DNA of 64,000 nucleotides from Pseudonocardia cypriaca (GCF_006717045.1 NZ_VFPH01000003.1:248001-312000); one strand, 5' to 3'. Numbered from the stretch's first letter, positions 16,679-25,385 are shown. The notes: a model not told the origin generated them from the sequence alone. A program made the numbers and translations.

Positions 16679-17635
16679 TCAGCCGACGGCCTGCAGCTGG
16701 GCGGCGTCCTCGGCGTGGAACCGCTCCTCGAGGGCCTCGGGGCTGGCGTCCAGGTCGATCACGCGCAGGTCCGCGCCCCGGGCCGTCTCGATCGCGCCGA
16801 GGCGGCGGCCGACCTTGTCCATCGCGTACTCCGCCATCTCGTTCATGTCGACGTCGAACGGCGGCGGGCCGTCCCACCCCTCGAACGTCGCGGTCACCAC
16901 GCCCATCGCCGGCACCAGCAGCTCCTGCATCCGCTCGTCGACGGCGTCCCACAGGGCGTCGTCGGCCGCGACGTGGCGGCGGCAGGTGAACGTGCCCCAC
17001 GCCATGTGGCGGCGCTCGTCGTCGCCGATGTGCTTGATGATCTGCTGCATCCCGGGCAGGATCCCGCGGCTCGCGCAGATCTTCTGCCACGAGAAGTAGC
17101 CGGTGAGGGCGAGCGTGCCCTCGACGATGTGGTTGTAGGTCACCGAGGCGCGGATCTGGTTGCGCGGAGACGGGTCGTGCGCCAGCGTCTGCAGGCTCTC
17201 CGGCAGCTCCTTGGTGAAGATCTGCTGGTAGGGCTCGTTGTCGGCGATGTAGGAGTGCAGGTCCTCGGTGATGCCGACCGCGTCGAACCAGCGGCGGAAC
17301 GCCTCGGTGTGCTTGGCCTCCTCGTACACGAACTGGGTCAGGTACATCTCGTCGGCGAGCCGGCCCTCGGCGGCCATCGCGGCGAGGAACGGCTGCAGGT
17401 CCTGGGTGACCGACTCCTCGCCCGCCATGAACTGCGCGGCGAGCGAGCAGGTCCACCAGCGCTCGTCGTCGGTCATGGCCGCGACGTCGGCGGCGTCCTG
17501 GCTCAGGTCGATGTCCGCCGGGTTCCAGTGGCGGCCGTTGCCCTTGGTGAACAGCCGCATCGGGAACGAGTCGAAGTTGATCCCGCCCTTCCGCAGGCTG
17601 GTGAAGCCGGTGCGCTGGGAAACCGCTCGGGACAT
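16679..17635 (-). CDS. R2-like ligand-binding oxidase (R2lox)
   Basis: This 318-residue ferritin-like protein is often misnamed ribonucleotide reductase beta chain. All six expected Mn/Fe ligands are present with a constant offset of five from the Mycobacterium tuberculosis protein Rv0233: E73, E106, H109, E172, E207 and H210. V76 and Y167 fit the R2lox valine-tyrosine ether cross-link pair. R2lox binds a long-chain fatty-acid-like ligand and performs two-electron oxidation; its physiological reaction is unknown. It lies 11 bp after the alcohol dehydrogenase gene, so the two are one operon. In M. tuberculosis the homologue also neighbours a TetR gene, as here. Confidence 0.93.
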   Translation of the reverse strand: MSRAVSQRTGFTSLRKGGINFDSFPMRLFTKGNGRHWNPADIDLSQDAADVAAMTDDERWWTCSLAAQFMAGEESVTQDLQPFLAAMAAEGRLADEMYLTQFVYEEAKHTEAFRRWFDAVGITEDLHSYIADNEPYQQIFTKELPESLQTLAHDPSPRNQIRASVTYNHIVEGTLALTGYFSWQKICASRGILPGMQQIIKHIGDDERRHMAWGTFTCRRHVAADDALWDAVDERMQELLVPAMGVVTATFEGWDGPPPFDVDMNEMAEYAMDKVGRRLGAIETARGADLRVIDLDASPEALEERFHAEDAAQLQAVG

Positions 17636-17646
17636 CGTCGTCCTCC

Positions 17647-18753
17647 TCAGAATCGGATGAGGCCGCGGATGTTGCGGCCCTCGCGCATGTCCTGGTAGCC
17701 GGTGTTGATCTCCTCGAGCGCGTACTCGCGCGTGATCAGCTCGGCGAGCTTGAGCTGGCCGAGGTTGTGCATCTCCAGCAGCCGGGGCACGTCGTGCTGG
17801 CCGTTGGAGCTGCCGAAGAGCGCGCCGCGCACCTGCTTCTCGTAGAGCGTGAGGTCCAGCAGCGACATCGACACCGTGTCCTCGCCGGGGTGTCCCAGCG
17901 CCGTGACGACGACCCGGCCCCGCTTGCCGACGAGCTGCAGCGCGGGCTGCAGCTGCGTGCCCTCCGCGACGCCGGTCGTGAGGATCGCGGCGTCGGCCAG
18001 CTGGCCACGGGTGATCGACGAGACGGTGTTCCAGGCCTCGTCCATGCTCGCCGCGACGTGCGTGGCGCCCAGCTCGAGGGCCTTCTCCCGCTTGAACGCC
18101 ACCGGGTCGACCGCCACGACGTAGCGGCAACCGGCGATCCGCGCGCCCTGCACCGCGTTGGCGCCGATGCCACCGACCCCGATCACGACGGCCGTGTCGC
18201 CCGCGCGCAGGTCGGCGGTGCGGACAGCGGAGCCGAAGCCGGTGGTGACCCCGCAGCCGACGAGCGCGGCCAGGTGCAGCGGGAACCCCTCGTCGATCTT
18301 CACGACCGACTTGACCGGCACCACCGTGTGCTTGGCGAACGTGCCGAGCAGGCACATCTGCCCGACGTCCTCGCCTCGGGCGTGGAAGCGGTACGTGCCG
18401 TCCAGCTGCGGGCCGAGCGTCGCGCCCGCGCCGTCGTCGCAGAGGGCCGTGTACCCGCGCACGCAGTAGCTGCAGCGCCCGCAGCTGGGCAGGAACGTCA
18501 TGACGACCGGGTCGCCGACCTCGACCTCGGTGACGCCCGGCCCGACCTCGGCGATCCGGCCGGCGCCCTCGTGGCCGCCGACCATCGGGTACGCGACCGG
18601 CAGGTCACCGGTGACCAGGTGCTCGTCGGAGTGGCACAGGCCGCTCGCGGCGAGCTCCACGAGCACCTCGCCCGCGCGCGGGCCGTCGAGGTCGACCTCG
18701 TCGACCTCCCACTTGCCGCCGAGTTCCCAGAGCACCGCTGCCGTGGTCTTCAT
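17647..18753 (-). CDS. Zinc-dependent alcohol dehydrogenase (NDMA-dependent type)
   Basis: This 368-residue medium-chain dehydrogenase has catalytic zinc ligands C40 and H61 with E62 (GGHEGAG), a structural zinc cluster C91, C94, C97 and C105, and the Rossmann motif VIGVGGIGANAVQGA. The family resemblance is to actinobacterial NDMA-dependent and mycothiol-linked alcohol dehydrogenases. The start is the ATG giving MKTTAAVLWELGGKW. It is first gene of an operon with R2lox and diverges from the effector-like gene at 19004, which suggests alcohol or aldehyde turnover linked to an oxidation step. Confidence 0.92.
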   Translation of the reverse strand: MKTTAAVLWELGGKWEVDEVDLDGPRAGEVLVELAASGLCHSDEHLVTGDLPVAYPMVGGHEGAGRIAEVGPGVTEVEVGDPVVMTFLPSCGRCSYCVRGYTALCDDGAGATLGPQLDGTYRFHARGEDVGQMCLLGTFAKHTVVPVKSVVKIDEGFPLHLAALVGCGVTTGFGSAVRTADLRAGDTAVVIGVGGIGANAVQGARIAGCRYVVAVDPVAFKREKALELGATHVAASMDEAWNTVSSITRGQLADAAILTTGVAEGTQLQPALQLVGKRGRVVVTALGHPGEDTVSMSLLDLTLYEKQVRGALFGSSNGQHDVPRLLEMHNLGQLKLAELITREYALEEINTGYQDMREGRNIRGLIRF

Positions 18754-19003
18754 GGGACGAGCATGACCGCGATCACGTCCGCGCACAGGGGCCCACGGGT
18801 TCCTGCACTGGCCCGCGGGTGCCAGAGCACCCGTCCGAGCGTCGCGAGCCGGCGGACGGCTGCATGAGCCGACCCGATCGAGCGGCATCCCGGCGTGCGT
18901 TCCGTGCCGATGCGCCATGGCGTGCAACCCTCCCGGCCATCCCGCGGCAACCCCTCGACCGACGGGCACCTTCCCGCGACAGCACGGCGACGAAAGGAAG
19001 ACG

Positions 19004-19372
19004 GTGGGGAACCTGGTCGGTCCTGCGCTCTCGGCCGCCGGCGGACGGGTGGATCTCGTCGTGTCCGCGATCCGGGACGACAACCCGGCCGCCCCCGTCC
19101 AGGTGGTCGACTGCGGCAGCCACGTGTACGTGCTGGCCCCGCGCTGCCTGCTCGCCACCGAACGGAGCCTGCGCTGGCACCTGGGCCCGCGGTTCGGGCT
19201 GTGCGCGTTGGAGGCGATCGTCGTCTCGTCGGTCGGCCTCATGCGCCGCACCGCCGAGGCGATCACCTGGGCGCCGGACCCCGCGATCCCGGGCGGCTGG
19301 ACCGATCCAGGCGAGGTGGTCGGCGACCCGACCGGCACGACCTCCACGTCGTTGCGTAGCGCATCCGTATGA
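19004..19372 (+). CDS. Orphan MmoB/DmpM-family monooxygenase effector protein
   Basis: This 122-residue protein starts at a GTG with aaggaag just upstream. Its core matches the small coupling proteins of soluble di-iron monooxygenases: N-L-V-G-P near the start, AIRDDNPAAPVQVVDCGSHVYV (the conserved DNP...V.V.D...Y pattern), then LRWHLGPRFGLCALEAIVVSS, equivalent to LE..LGRPF....LE....SF in toluene monooxygenase TmoD. Such proteins bind the hydroxylase and gate catalysis. No hydroxylase or reductase gene is present nearby. It faces the adh-R2lox operon and precedes a TetR gene. The partner is unknown. Confidence 0.8.
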   Translation: MGNLVGPALSAAGGRVDLVVSAIRDDNPAAPVQVVDCGSHVYVLAPRCLLATERSLRWHLGPRFGLCALEAIVVSSVGLMRRTAEAITWAPDPAIPGGWTDPGEVVGDPTGTTSTSLRSASV

Positions 19373-19391
19373 TGACGCTGCGCTATAGCGC
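19368..19391 (+). promoter_or_regulatory. Candidate tetR promoter/operator
   Basis: A -10-like TATGAT (19368-19373) is followed by the perfect 12-bp palindrome GCGCTATAGCGC (19380-19391) where transcription would start. The spot lies 140 bp before the TetR start codon and right at the end of the effector gene. It is a plausible TetR operator; no clear -35 is visible. Confidence 0.4.
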
Positions 19392-19531
19392 CTAGCGTTC
19401 ACGCCGGGCACAGGCGATGGCCGACCCGGGACGGCCTGTCGGGCCAACCCACCACGACCGGGTCGGCCACAGGTCGGTGACCTGCTACGCGCAGCGAGCA
19501 TCGGCCCGGCGACCGGAGGAGAGGGACCCCG

Positions 19532-20134
19532 ATGTCCACCGACCCTGCCGAGGACCGCCGTGGCCGGCCCCGCAGCACGCACGCGCACGCGGCCATCCTG
19601 GACGCCACCCTCCACCTGCTCACCGAGGTCGGGTACACGCGGCTCACGGTCGAGGGGATCGCCGCCCGGGCCGGCGTCTCGAAGACGACCATCTACCGCT
19701 GGTGGCCCACGAAGAGCGCGCTGACCGTGGAGGCCATCCGCTCCGGGTCGACGCCTGCCCCCGTGGAGCCCACCGGCGACCTGCGCACGGACGTCCGCGC
19801 CGCGGTCCAGGCGGTCGTCGACTGCTACGCCCGGTCCGCGGTCGGCGCGGCGCTCCCCGGAGTGGTGGCCGACCTCGTCCAGGACGGGACGGCCGGGGAA
19901 CTGCTCGACGCACTCCTGCACCCGCACCGCGATGCGCTGCAGCGGATCGTGCGCGACGCGGCGGACCGCGGCGAGATCGGCCACGACGTGGACACCGAGC
20001 TGCTCCACGAGGTGGTCGCCGGCGCGCTCTTCTACCGGGTGCTGCTCGGCAGGCGGATGAGCGGCGACGTCGCCGAGGAGCTCGTCGGGCTACTCCTCGA
20101 CGGGCTGCCGGGCCGCCGCGGGGTGCCGCGCTGA
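19532..20134 (+). CDS. TetR/AcrR-family transcriptional regulator
   Basis: This 200-residue repressor has a standard N-terminal HTH (AAILDATLHLLTEVGYTRLTVEGIAARAGVSKTTIYRWWPTKSAL, about 20-65) and an all-helical ligand domain of the TetR_C_16 or similar type (VVDCYARSAVGAALPGVVADL). A good ribosome site (ggaggagaggg) precedes the ATG. It follows the effector gene and is the likely regulator of the adjacent adh-R2lox and effector units; the same TetR-R2lox linkage exists in M. tuberculosis. Confidence 0.92.
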   Translation: MSTDPAEDRRGRPRSTHAHAAILDATLHLLTEVGYTRLTVEGIAARAGVSKTTIYRWWPTKSALTVEAIRSGSTPAPVEPTGDLRTDVRAAVQAVVDCYARSAVGAALPGVVADLVQDGTAGELLDALLHPHRDALQRIVRDAADRGEIGHDVDTELLHEVVAGALFYRVLLGRRMSGDVAEELVGLLLDGLPGRRGVPR

Positions 20135-20140
20135 CCGCTA

Positions 20141-20302
20141 GTGCCCCGCCCCGGAAGGTTGGCGCGTAAATCGGTGGATCCAGGCGTTCGCTGGCAAGGC
20201 GCCGCACGAGCCTCGTACCGGGCGTACTCGGCTCGTGCGGCAACGCGGCCAGCGGGCGTCTGGGCCGCTGAGTTACGTGGTGAACCTTTCGGGGCGGGGC
20301 AC
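20141..20302. mobile_element. 162-bp palindromic MITE-like element flanked by TA
   Basis: Terminal inverted repeats of 20 bp (20141-20160 and 20283-20302, beginning GTGCCCCGCCCCGG) agree at 19 of 20 positions. The element is an imperfect palindrome throughout, with a perfect 12-bp inner stem GCCGCACGAGCC/GGCTCGTGCGGC (20201-20212, 20230-20241). It is flanked on both sides by TA, as expected for IS630/Tc1-type transposition. It encodes nothing and ends 3 bp from the stop codon of the next (minus-strand) gene, where it could also terminate transcription from both sides. Confidence 0.75.
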
Positions 20303-20305
20303 TAG

Positions 20306-23131
20306 CTAACGCGCGCTCACCGGCCCCGTTCCGGGGGGCGGTGCGGCCGATGCCGCGACGGGGCACGCGCACCGCTCGTGGAACTCGTAGCCGCGCGCGT
20401 CGGCGCCGCCGGGCAACTCGACATCGGTGATCGTGTCGGGACCGGCGGCCACCCCACCGGCCGTGCCGGGCCGGGCGGCGCCGCCGATGTACCCGGGTGG
20501 AGGCGTCTCGGTGACGGTGTAGGTACCGGCGAGGAGCCGGTCGACGAGGTAGCCGCCGTCCGGGTCGGTCGTCACCCGTCTCTCGACGGCCGCGCCGGTG
20601 ACGTCCGTCCCGGTGATGGTGACGACGACGTCCGCGATCGCGGGCTCGTTGCCGCCGCGCGTCCCGTCGCCGTTCAGGTCGGAGAACACGCTGCCGCCGA
20701 TCGAGGCGAACGTGGTCGTGAACCGGTACCCGTCGGCGTCCTGGCCCGGAGCGAGGACGATCCCGGAGATGCTGTTCGGCCCCGAGGTCGCGCCGCCCGC
20801 GGCGCCCGGCTCGTCCGGGCCGTCACCGTGTCCGGGCGGCTGCTCCGCCGTGAGCGTGTAGCGGCCTGCCGGCAGGTCCGACACCACGAAGCTGCCGTCC
20901 AAGGTGGTCGTCGCGCTGCCCTCGACCGCCCGTCCCCGCACGGACGAGCCGGAGGCGGTCACCGTCAGCCCCGGCACGCCCGCGCCGGCCTCGTCGACGA
21001 CGCGCCCGCTCAGCGTCGCGCCGTGGACGGCGGCGTCCGGCCCCCGGACGGACTCGCCTGCCGGCACGGTCACCTCACCGCCCTGGTCCGGCGCCCCGGC
21101 GAACTCGTCCGTCCCGACCTCGGTGATCCGGTACTCCCCTGCGAGCAGGCGATCCACCCGGTAGGTCCCGCTCGCGTCGGTCATGACCGTGCGGTCGACA
21201 TCGGCGCCCGTGACGTCGGTGCCGGTCAGCTGCACGGTGGCGGCCTCGACCCCGGCCTCGCCGGGGTCCTTCACGCCGTCGCGGTCCCGGTCGAGGTAGA
21301 CGCTGCCGGCGATGCTCGCCAGGGTCCGTACGAACCGGTAGCCCGTGGCCCGCTCGCCCGGGCCGAGGTCGACGCCGGAGATCGTGTTGGCGTCGACGGG
21401 TTCCCCGCCGGCCGTGCCCGGCGTGGCGGGCCCCCCGCCGTGACCCGGGGGCCGATCGGCGGACACGGTGTAGCTGCCGGCGGGTAGCCCGATCACCGTC
21501 CACGTGCCGTCCGGGCCCGTCGAGGTCGCGTGGTGGACGGGTGATCCCGCGACGTCGGTGCCGGTCACCGTCACGGCGAGCCCGGGAAGCCCGCCACCGT
21601 CCTGGTCCGCGACCAGACCGGTGAGCTCCGCTCCGCTCTCACCGAAGTCGTAGCCCGTCGCGACGGATCCGCCGGTGAGCGTGATGCCCTCGATGGTGTC
21701 GGCGGCGGTCGGCGTGCCACCCGCCGAACCGGGGCTGTCGACACCGTCGCCGTAGCCGGCGGGCTGCGCCTGCGCGATCGAGTAATCGCCGGCGAGGAGC
21801 CCGTCGAGGCGGTAGGCACCGTCCGGTCCGGTCGACGTCTCCCGGTCGACCGGGCGACCGACGACGTCCGTGCCCGACAGCGTCATCACCACGCCCGCGA
21901 GCCCGGGCTCCGCCGGGTCGCGGGACCCGTCGCCGTCGACGTCGACGAACACGTTGCCCGTGATCGCGGCCCTGGCAACCGTGAAGACGTAGCCGTCGGC
22001 CTGCTCCCCTCCGTCGAGCCTGATGCCGCTGATGGAGTTCGGCCCGCTGGGCGTACCGCCTGCGGAGCCGGGGGTGGCCGGGCCGTCGCCGAAGCCGGGC
22101 GGCAGCGGGACCTGCACGGTGTAGGTGCCGGCCGGGAGGTCGGGCACCGCCCAGCTGCCGTCCGCCGCGGTGCTGGTCGCACGCTCGACCGCCGTGCCAC
22201 CAGGGGTGCGGCCGCTCACCGTGACCGGTACGTCCGCGACCCCGCCACCCGCGTCGTCGAGGACGGCCCCGGCCAGACCGGCCGGACGTGCTGCGGCGAA
22301 GTCGTAACCGGTGCCCGTGGTGTCGCGACCGAGGGGGATACCGGTGATCGCCGTCGGGCCGGCAGGCGAGCCACCGGAGGTACCCGGGACGGCCGTGACG
22401 CCCAGGAAACCGGATGGCTGCTCCGTGGTGAGGTCGTACTCGCCGGAACGGAGACGGGGGAACAGGTAGGCCCCGTCCCCCGCCGTCGTGGTGGTCAGGC
22501 TGACGGGGTTGCCGGCCTCGTCGGTACCGGTGAGCGTCACCTGGAGATCGGCGATCCCCGGCTCCGTCCCGGCGCGCGCGCCGTCGCCGTCGGCGTCGTC
22601 GAACACCGAACCTCCCAGCCCGGAGCTCGGCAGTTCCGCGAACGAGTTGCCGTCACTGGTGCCGCCGGCAGCCACCTCGACGAGGAAGGCGTCGTTGCCG
22701 TCGACGGTCGAGCCCGAGCCGGGGACGTCGGGGCCGTCGTCGAACCCCGGCGGCTGCGGGGCGACGACCCGGTAGGTACCTGCGGGCACGTTGAACGCGT
22801 ACCGCCCGTCCGGCCCGGTGCTGGTCCTCTCATCGATCGGGCAACCGCACGCGCTGGTCCCGGTGAGCACGACCGGCGCACCGCCGATGGGGGTGTCCCC
22901 CTCTGCCGGGTCCAGCGCGCCGTCGCCGCCGCGGTCGGCGAGCACCATCCCGCCGACCAGCGCCTCCCCACCCGGATCCGTCGCTGTCGCGGGTGTGCAG
23001 GGCGAGGACGCACCCCTGGTCATGACGTCGGTGGTCGCGTCGCCGGGCGCCGCTCCGCCCAGGACCAGCAGCATTACGCCCAACACGCAGGGACCGACAA
23101 CCGCAGGCCTCAGCAGGCCGACCGATGGCAC
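20306..23131 (-). CDS. Secreted SdrD-like multi-domain repeat protein
   Basis: This 941-residue protein starts with a signal peptide (VVGPCVLGVMLLVLGGAAPGDA) and continues as eight B-type beta-sandwich repeats of roughly 90-110 residues. Repeats 1, 2, 4, 6 and 8 carry a calcium-loop-like D.DGDG.RDP.EPG motif. Repeats 3, 5 and 7 are shorter and have GGG.. .LPGL.VTV.G instead. Each has TGTDV.G..V.R.TSTGPDG.Y and P.G..DG...PG. There is no LPXTG or transmembrane anchor; the end is Pro/Ala-rich with CAC. It is likely a secreted or loosely wall-bound rod-like adhesin or scaffold. Confidence 0.85.
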   Translation of the reverse strand: MPSVGLLRPAVVGPCVLGVMLLVLGGAAPGDATTDVMTRGASSPCTPATATDPGGEALVGGMVLADRGGDGALDPAEGDTPIGGAPVVLTGTSACGCPIDERTSTGPDGRYAFNVPAGTYRVVAPQPPGFDDGPDVPGSGSTVDGNDAFLVEVAAGGTSDGNSFAELPSSGLGGSVFDDADGDGARAGTEPGIADLQVTLTGTDEAGNPVSLTTTTAGDGAYLFPRLRSGEYDLTTEQPSGFLGVTAVPGTSGGSPAGPTAITGIPLGRDTTGTGYDFAAARPAGLAGAVLDDAGGGVADVPVTVSGRTPGGTAVERATSTAADGSWAVPDLPAGTYTVQVPLPPGFGDGPATPGSAGGTPSGPNSISGIRLDGGEQADGYVFTVARAAITGNVFVDVDGDGSRDPAEPGLAGVVMTLSGTDVVGRPVDRETSTGPDGAYRLDGLLAGDYSIAQAQPAGYGDGVDSPGSAGGTPTAADTIEGITLTGGSVATGYDFGESGAELTGLVADQDGGGLPGLAVTVTGTDVAGSPVHHATSTGPDGTWTVIGLPAGSYTVSADRPPGHGGGPATPGTAGGEPVDANTISGVDLGPGERATGYRFVRTLASIAGSVYLDRDRDGVKDPGEAGVEAATVQLTGTDVTGADVDRTVMTDASGTYRVDRLLAGEYRITEVGTDEFAGAPDQGGEVTVPAGESVRGPDAAVHGATLSGRVVDEAGAGVPGLTVTASGSSVRGRAVEGSATTTLDGSFVVSDLPAGRYTLTAEQPPGHGDGPDEPGAAGGATSGPNSISGIVLAPGQDADGYRFTTTFASIGGSVFSDLNGDGTRGGNEPAIADVVVTITGTDVTGAAVERRVTTDPDGGYLVDRLLAGTYTVTETPPPGYIGGAARPGTAGGVAAGPDTITDVELPGGADARGYEFHERCACPVAASAAPPPGTGPVSAR

Positions 23132-23259
23132 GAAGATGTCCCCTCAGGCGGAGCATGGTCAATTTGCAAAACGGTACGTCGCGTTTGGTAATGGCGAACG
23201 CCCGGAACACCATCGGGCGAGCCCCCGCCCGGGTGGAACCGCGCCGGCGGAGCGGGCCG

Positions 23260-24540
23260 TCAGGAAGCGGGCAGGCCGAGCTCGAGGTGCGCGACGAGGC
23301 CGCCGCCCTCGCGCGCGACGAGGCGCAGCTCGCCGTCCATCGCCGCCACCAGCGCCTCGACGATCCACAGGCCCAGTCCCGCGGTGCCGCGCCGCTCGCC
23401 GAGTGCCACGCCCTTCGCCGTCACGAGGCCCTCCTGGCCCGGCGGCAGCCCGGGGCCGCGATCGCGCACCTCCACGACCAGCCGCCCGTCGGCGTGCCGC
23501 AGGTCCAGCTCGACAGGGGCGTCGCCGCCCATCCGGGCGGCGTTCTCGACGAGGTTGGTGAGCACCCGCCGCAGCCGCTGCGGGTCGCACCGCACAGCGG
23601 CGTCCGGCGGCTCGACGTGCGCCACCCGCCGTTCCGGGGGGACGCCCGCCGCGTCGAGGACGGCGACCGCCAGGTCGCCGAGCCGCACCGTGCGCTCGCG
23701 AACCCGCCCGAGCGGGCTCCCCTCCTGCACCGCGACGTCGGCGAGGCCGTCGAGCATGTCGCGCAGGTGCCGGGCGTGCTCGGCGAGCAGGCGGGTGGCC
23801 GTCTCCCGGGCGGCGCCGGAGAGCCGGTCGGCGGCGAGGTCCGCCGACAGGGCGGTGAGCGACGCCACCGGCGTTCGGAACTCGTGCAGCACGACGCGCA
23901 CACCGTCCAGCCGCGCCTGCTGGGCGGCGAGCAGCCGGGCCCGCAGGTCGCGCTCCTCCAGGAACGCCTCGTGCTCGGCGCGCGCCTGTGCCCGCGACTC
24001 AGCGGCGTCCTCGTACTGGCGTTCCAGCATCCGCAGCAGCACCCCGACGAGCACGGCGGCCGCGACGAGGTAGCCGGTCCACCACGCGCCGGCCAGCGAC
24101 CGGTCGACGACCGGCACCTGCGGGTCGGAGCCCACCAGGGCGGCGACCGTGAACCCCGCACCGAGCCCGAGCGCCCCGAGCCGCCCCAGCACCACGCCGC
24201 CGCGCACCGCTCCGGCGATCACGACGAGCGGCAGGATCGCGACCAGCACGCTTTCCGCGCCACCGGTGAGGCCGCAGGCCACGAGGGCGAGCACCGCGTC
24301 GATCGAGGTCGCGAGCCGCGGCGGGACCAGCCGCCGCCCACGCCACTCCGCCACGGCGAGCACCAGCGCGTACCCGAGCGTGGCGAGCACGAGCGCCCCG
24401 AGCAGCGGGGCGCGGCCGCGTGCGAGCCCGGGCGCAACGACGAGCGCCAGCCCGACCGAGCAGACGACCAGCAGCCGGATGACGACGGCGGTGCGCTCCT
24501 CGAGGGACCGCAGCGCCACGTCCCGACCGTCGGCGTCCAT
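23260..24540 (-). CDS. Sensor histidine kinase
   Basis: This kinase has about 426 residues if started at the ATG giving MDADGRDVALRSL; an upstream start six residues earlier is possible. Several transmembrane helices fill the first 170 residues. A coiled linker follows, then a HisKA-type dimerisation helix with VVLHEFRTPVASL (phosphoacceptor His219). The ATPase domain has an N box (LTNLVENAARMG), G1 (EVRDRGPGLPP) and G2 (TAGLGLWIVEALV). It is divergent from the response regulator at 24644. The signal is unknown. Confidence 0.93.
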   Translation of the reverse strand: MDADGRDVALRSLEERTAVVIRLLVVCSVGLALVVAPGLARGRAPLLGALVLATLGYALVLAVAEWRGRRLVPPRLATSIDAVLALVACGLTGGAESVLVAILPLVVIAGAVRGGVVLGRLGALGLGAGFTVAALVGSDPQVPVVDRSLAGAWWTGYLVAAAVLVGVLLRMLERQYEDAAESRAQARAEHEAFLEERDLRARLLAAQQARLDGVRVVLHEFRTPVASLTALSADLAADRLSGAARETATRLLAEHARHLRDMLDGLADVAVQEGSPLGRVRERTVRLGDLAVAVLDAAGVPPERRVAHVEPPDAAVRCDPQRLRRVLTNLVENAARMGGDAPVELDLRHADGRLVVEVRDRGPGLPPGQEGLVTAKGVALGERRGTAGLGLWIVEALVAAMDGELRLVAREGGGLVAHLELGLPAS

Positions 24541-24643
24541 CGCGCCAGCATCTCCCACCCGGTCGGCGAGTCCGGCGTCCGGACACGGCGATTCGCCCGG
24601 TCGGAACGCGAGCCGCGGGCGGCGCGGCCACTACCGTCCTCTC

Positions 24644-25312
24644 GTGCGCGAGGGCCGGTACGTGGTGATCATCGTGGACGACCATGCCCTGTTCTCGCAG
24701 GGCCTCGCACTGCTGCTCGAGTCACGCGCAGGCAGCACCTTCGTCGTGGCGGGATCGACGACGGCGGGCGAGCAGGCCGTCGCGCTGGTCGGGCGCGAGG
24801 CCGCGGACATCGCGATCGTCGACCTCGCGCTCCCACCGCTCGGTGGGGTGGAGACGATCCGGCGGATCGCCGCGGCGTATCCGCGCACCCGGATCCTCGC
24901 CCTCTCCGGCACCGAGGACCTCGGCCTGGCCACCGCCGCGCTGCGCGCCGGGGCCGCCGGTTTCCTCGCCAAGTCGGCCGATCCCGAGGTGCTGGTCGCG
25001 CCGCTGCTGACGATCGCGGCGGGCGTCCGGGTCGTGCCGGCCGACCTGCTCGACGCGCTGCTCGCCGCGGCCGACCGAGCGGGCCGGGGGATCGTGGAGC
25101 GTCTGGAGGAGCGGGAGCTGCAGCTGTGGGCGTTGCTCGCGCGCGGCATGGAGACCAGCGAGATCGCCAAGGTGATGCTCGTGAGCGAGCGGACGGCCAA
25201 GCGGTTGATCGCGAGCCTGCTGCACAGGCTGGGCGCGGCCAACCGGATCGAGGCCGCCGCCCTCGCCGGCCGCTACGGCCTGCTCGACGACGCTCCGCGC
25301 CTCCCCCGCTGA
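24644..25312 (+). CDS. NarL/LuxR-family response regulator
   Basis: This 222-residue regulator starts at GTG (VREGRYVVIIVDDHALF), 103 bp from the divergent kinase. The receiver domain has the acidic pair in VDDH, phospho-acceptor D60 (IAIVDLALPP) and Lys in FLAKSAD. A C-terminal LuxR-type HTH follows (LEERELQLWALLARGMETSEIAKVMLVSERTAKRLIASLLHRLG). It almost certainly forms a two-component pair with the kinase. A twin-hairpin repeat lies 8 bp after its stop. Confidence 0.93.
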   Translation: MREGRYVVIIVDDHALFSQGLALLLESRAGSTFVVAGSTTAGEQAVALVGREAADIAIVDLALPPLGGVETIRRIAAAYPRTRILALSGTEDLGLATAALRAGAAGFLAKSADPEVLVAPLLTIAAGVRVVPADLLDALLAAADRAGRGIVERLEERELQLWALLARGMETSEIAKVMLVSERTAKRLIASLLHRLGAANRIEAAALAGRYGLLDDAPRLPR

Positions 25313-25320
25313 GCCTCGAC

Positions 25321-25385
25321 CCCGTTCCGACGAACGGCTCGTTCGTCGGATAGGTACCGACGAAGGCGCCGTTCGTCGGAACGGG
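25321..25385. repeat. 65-bp twin-hairpin element, copy 1
   Basis: The element has perfect 17-bp terminal inverted repeats (cccgttccgacgaacgg, 25321-25337, against 25369-25385). Each half can also fold by itself: CCGACGAACG-GCT-CGTTCGTCGG (25327-25349) and CCGACGAA/TTCGTCGG (25357-25379). A nearly identical copy lies inverted at 50385-50448. It sits 8 bp after the response-regulator stop, consistent with a terminator role. Confidence 0.75.

Noticed and set aside
16679..17635. Calling this gene ribonucleotide reductase beta chain
   Set aside because: The ligands and V76/Y167 pair match R2lox, and no large reductase subunit is adjacent; the enzyme class name would be wrong.
18754..19003. A second small gene between adh and the effector gene
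   Set aside because: Open frames here have no ribosome site or recognisable motif and vary between frames; the segment is probably a divergent promoter region.
23125..23259. Gene in the short gap between the SdrD-like gene and the kinase
   Set aside because: Only shadow frames are present; the gap is more likely the promoter of the SdrD-like gene, although no clear boxes were identified.
24149..24643. N-terminal extension of the response regulator upstream of 24644
   Set aside because: The frame continues into the divergent kinase, and the GTG at 24644 gives a standard receiver-domain start.
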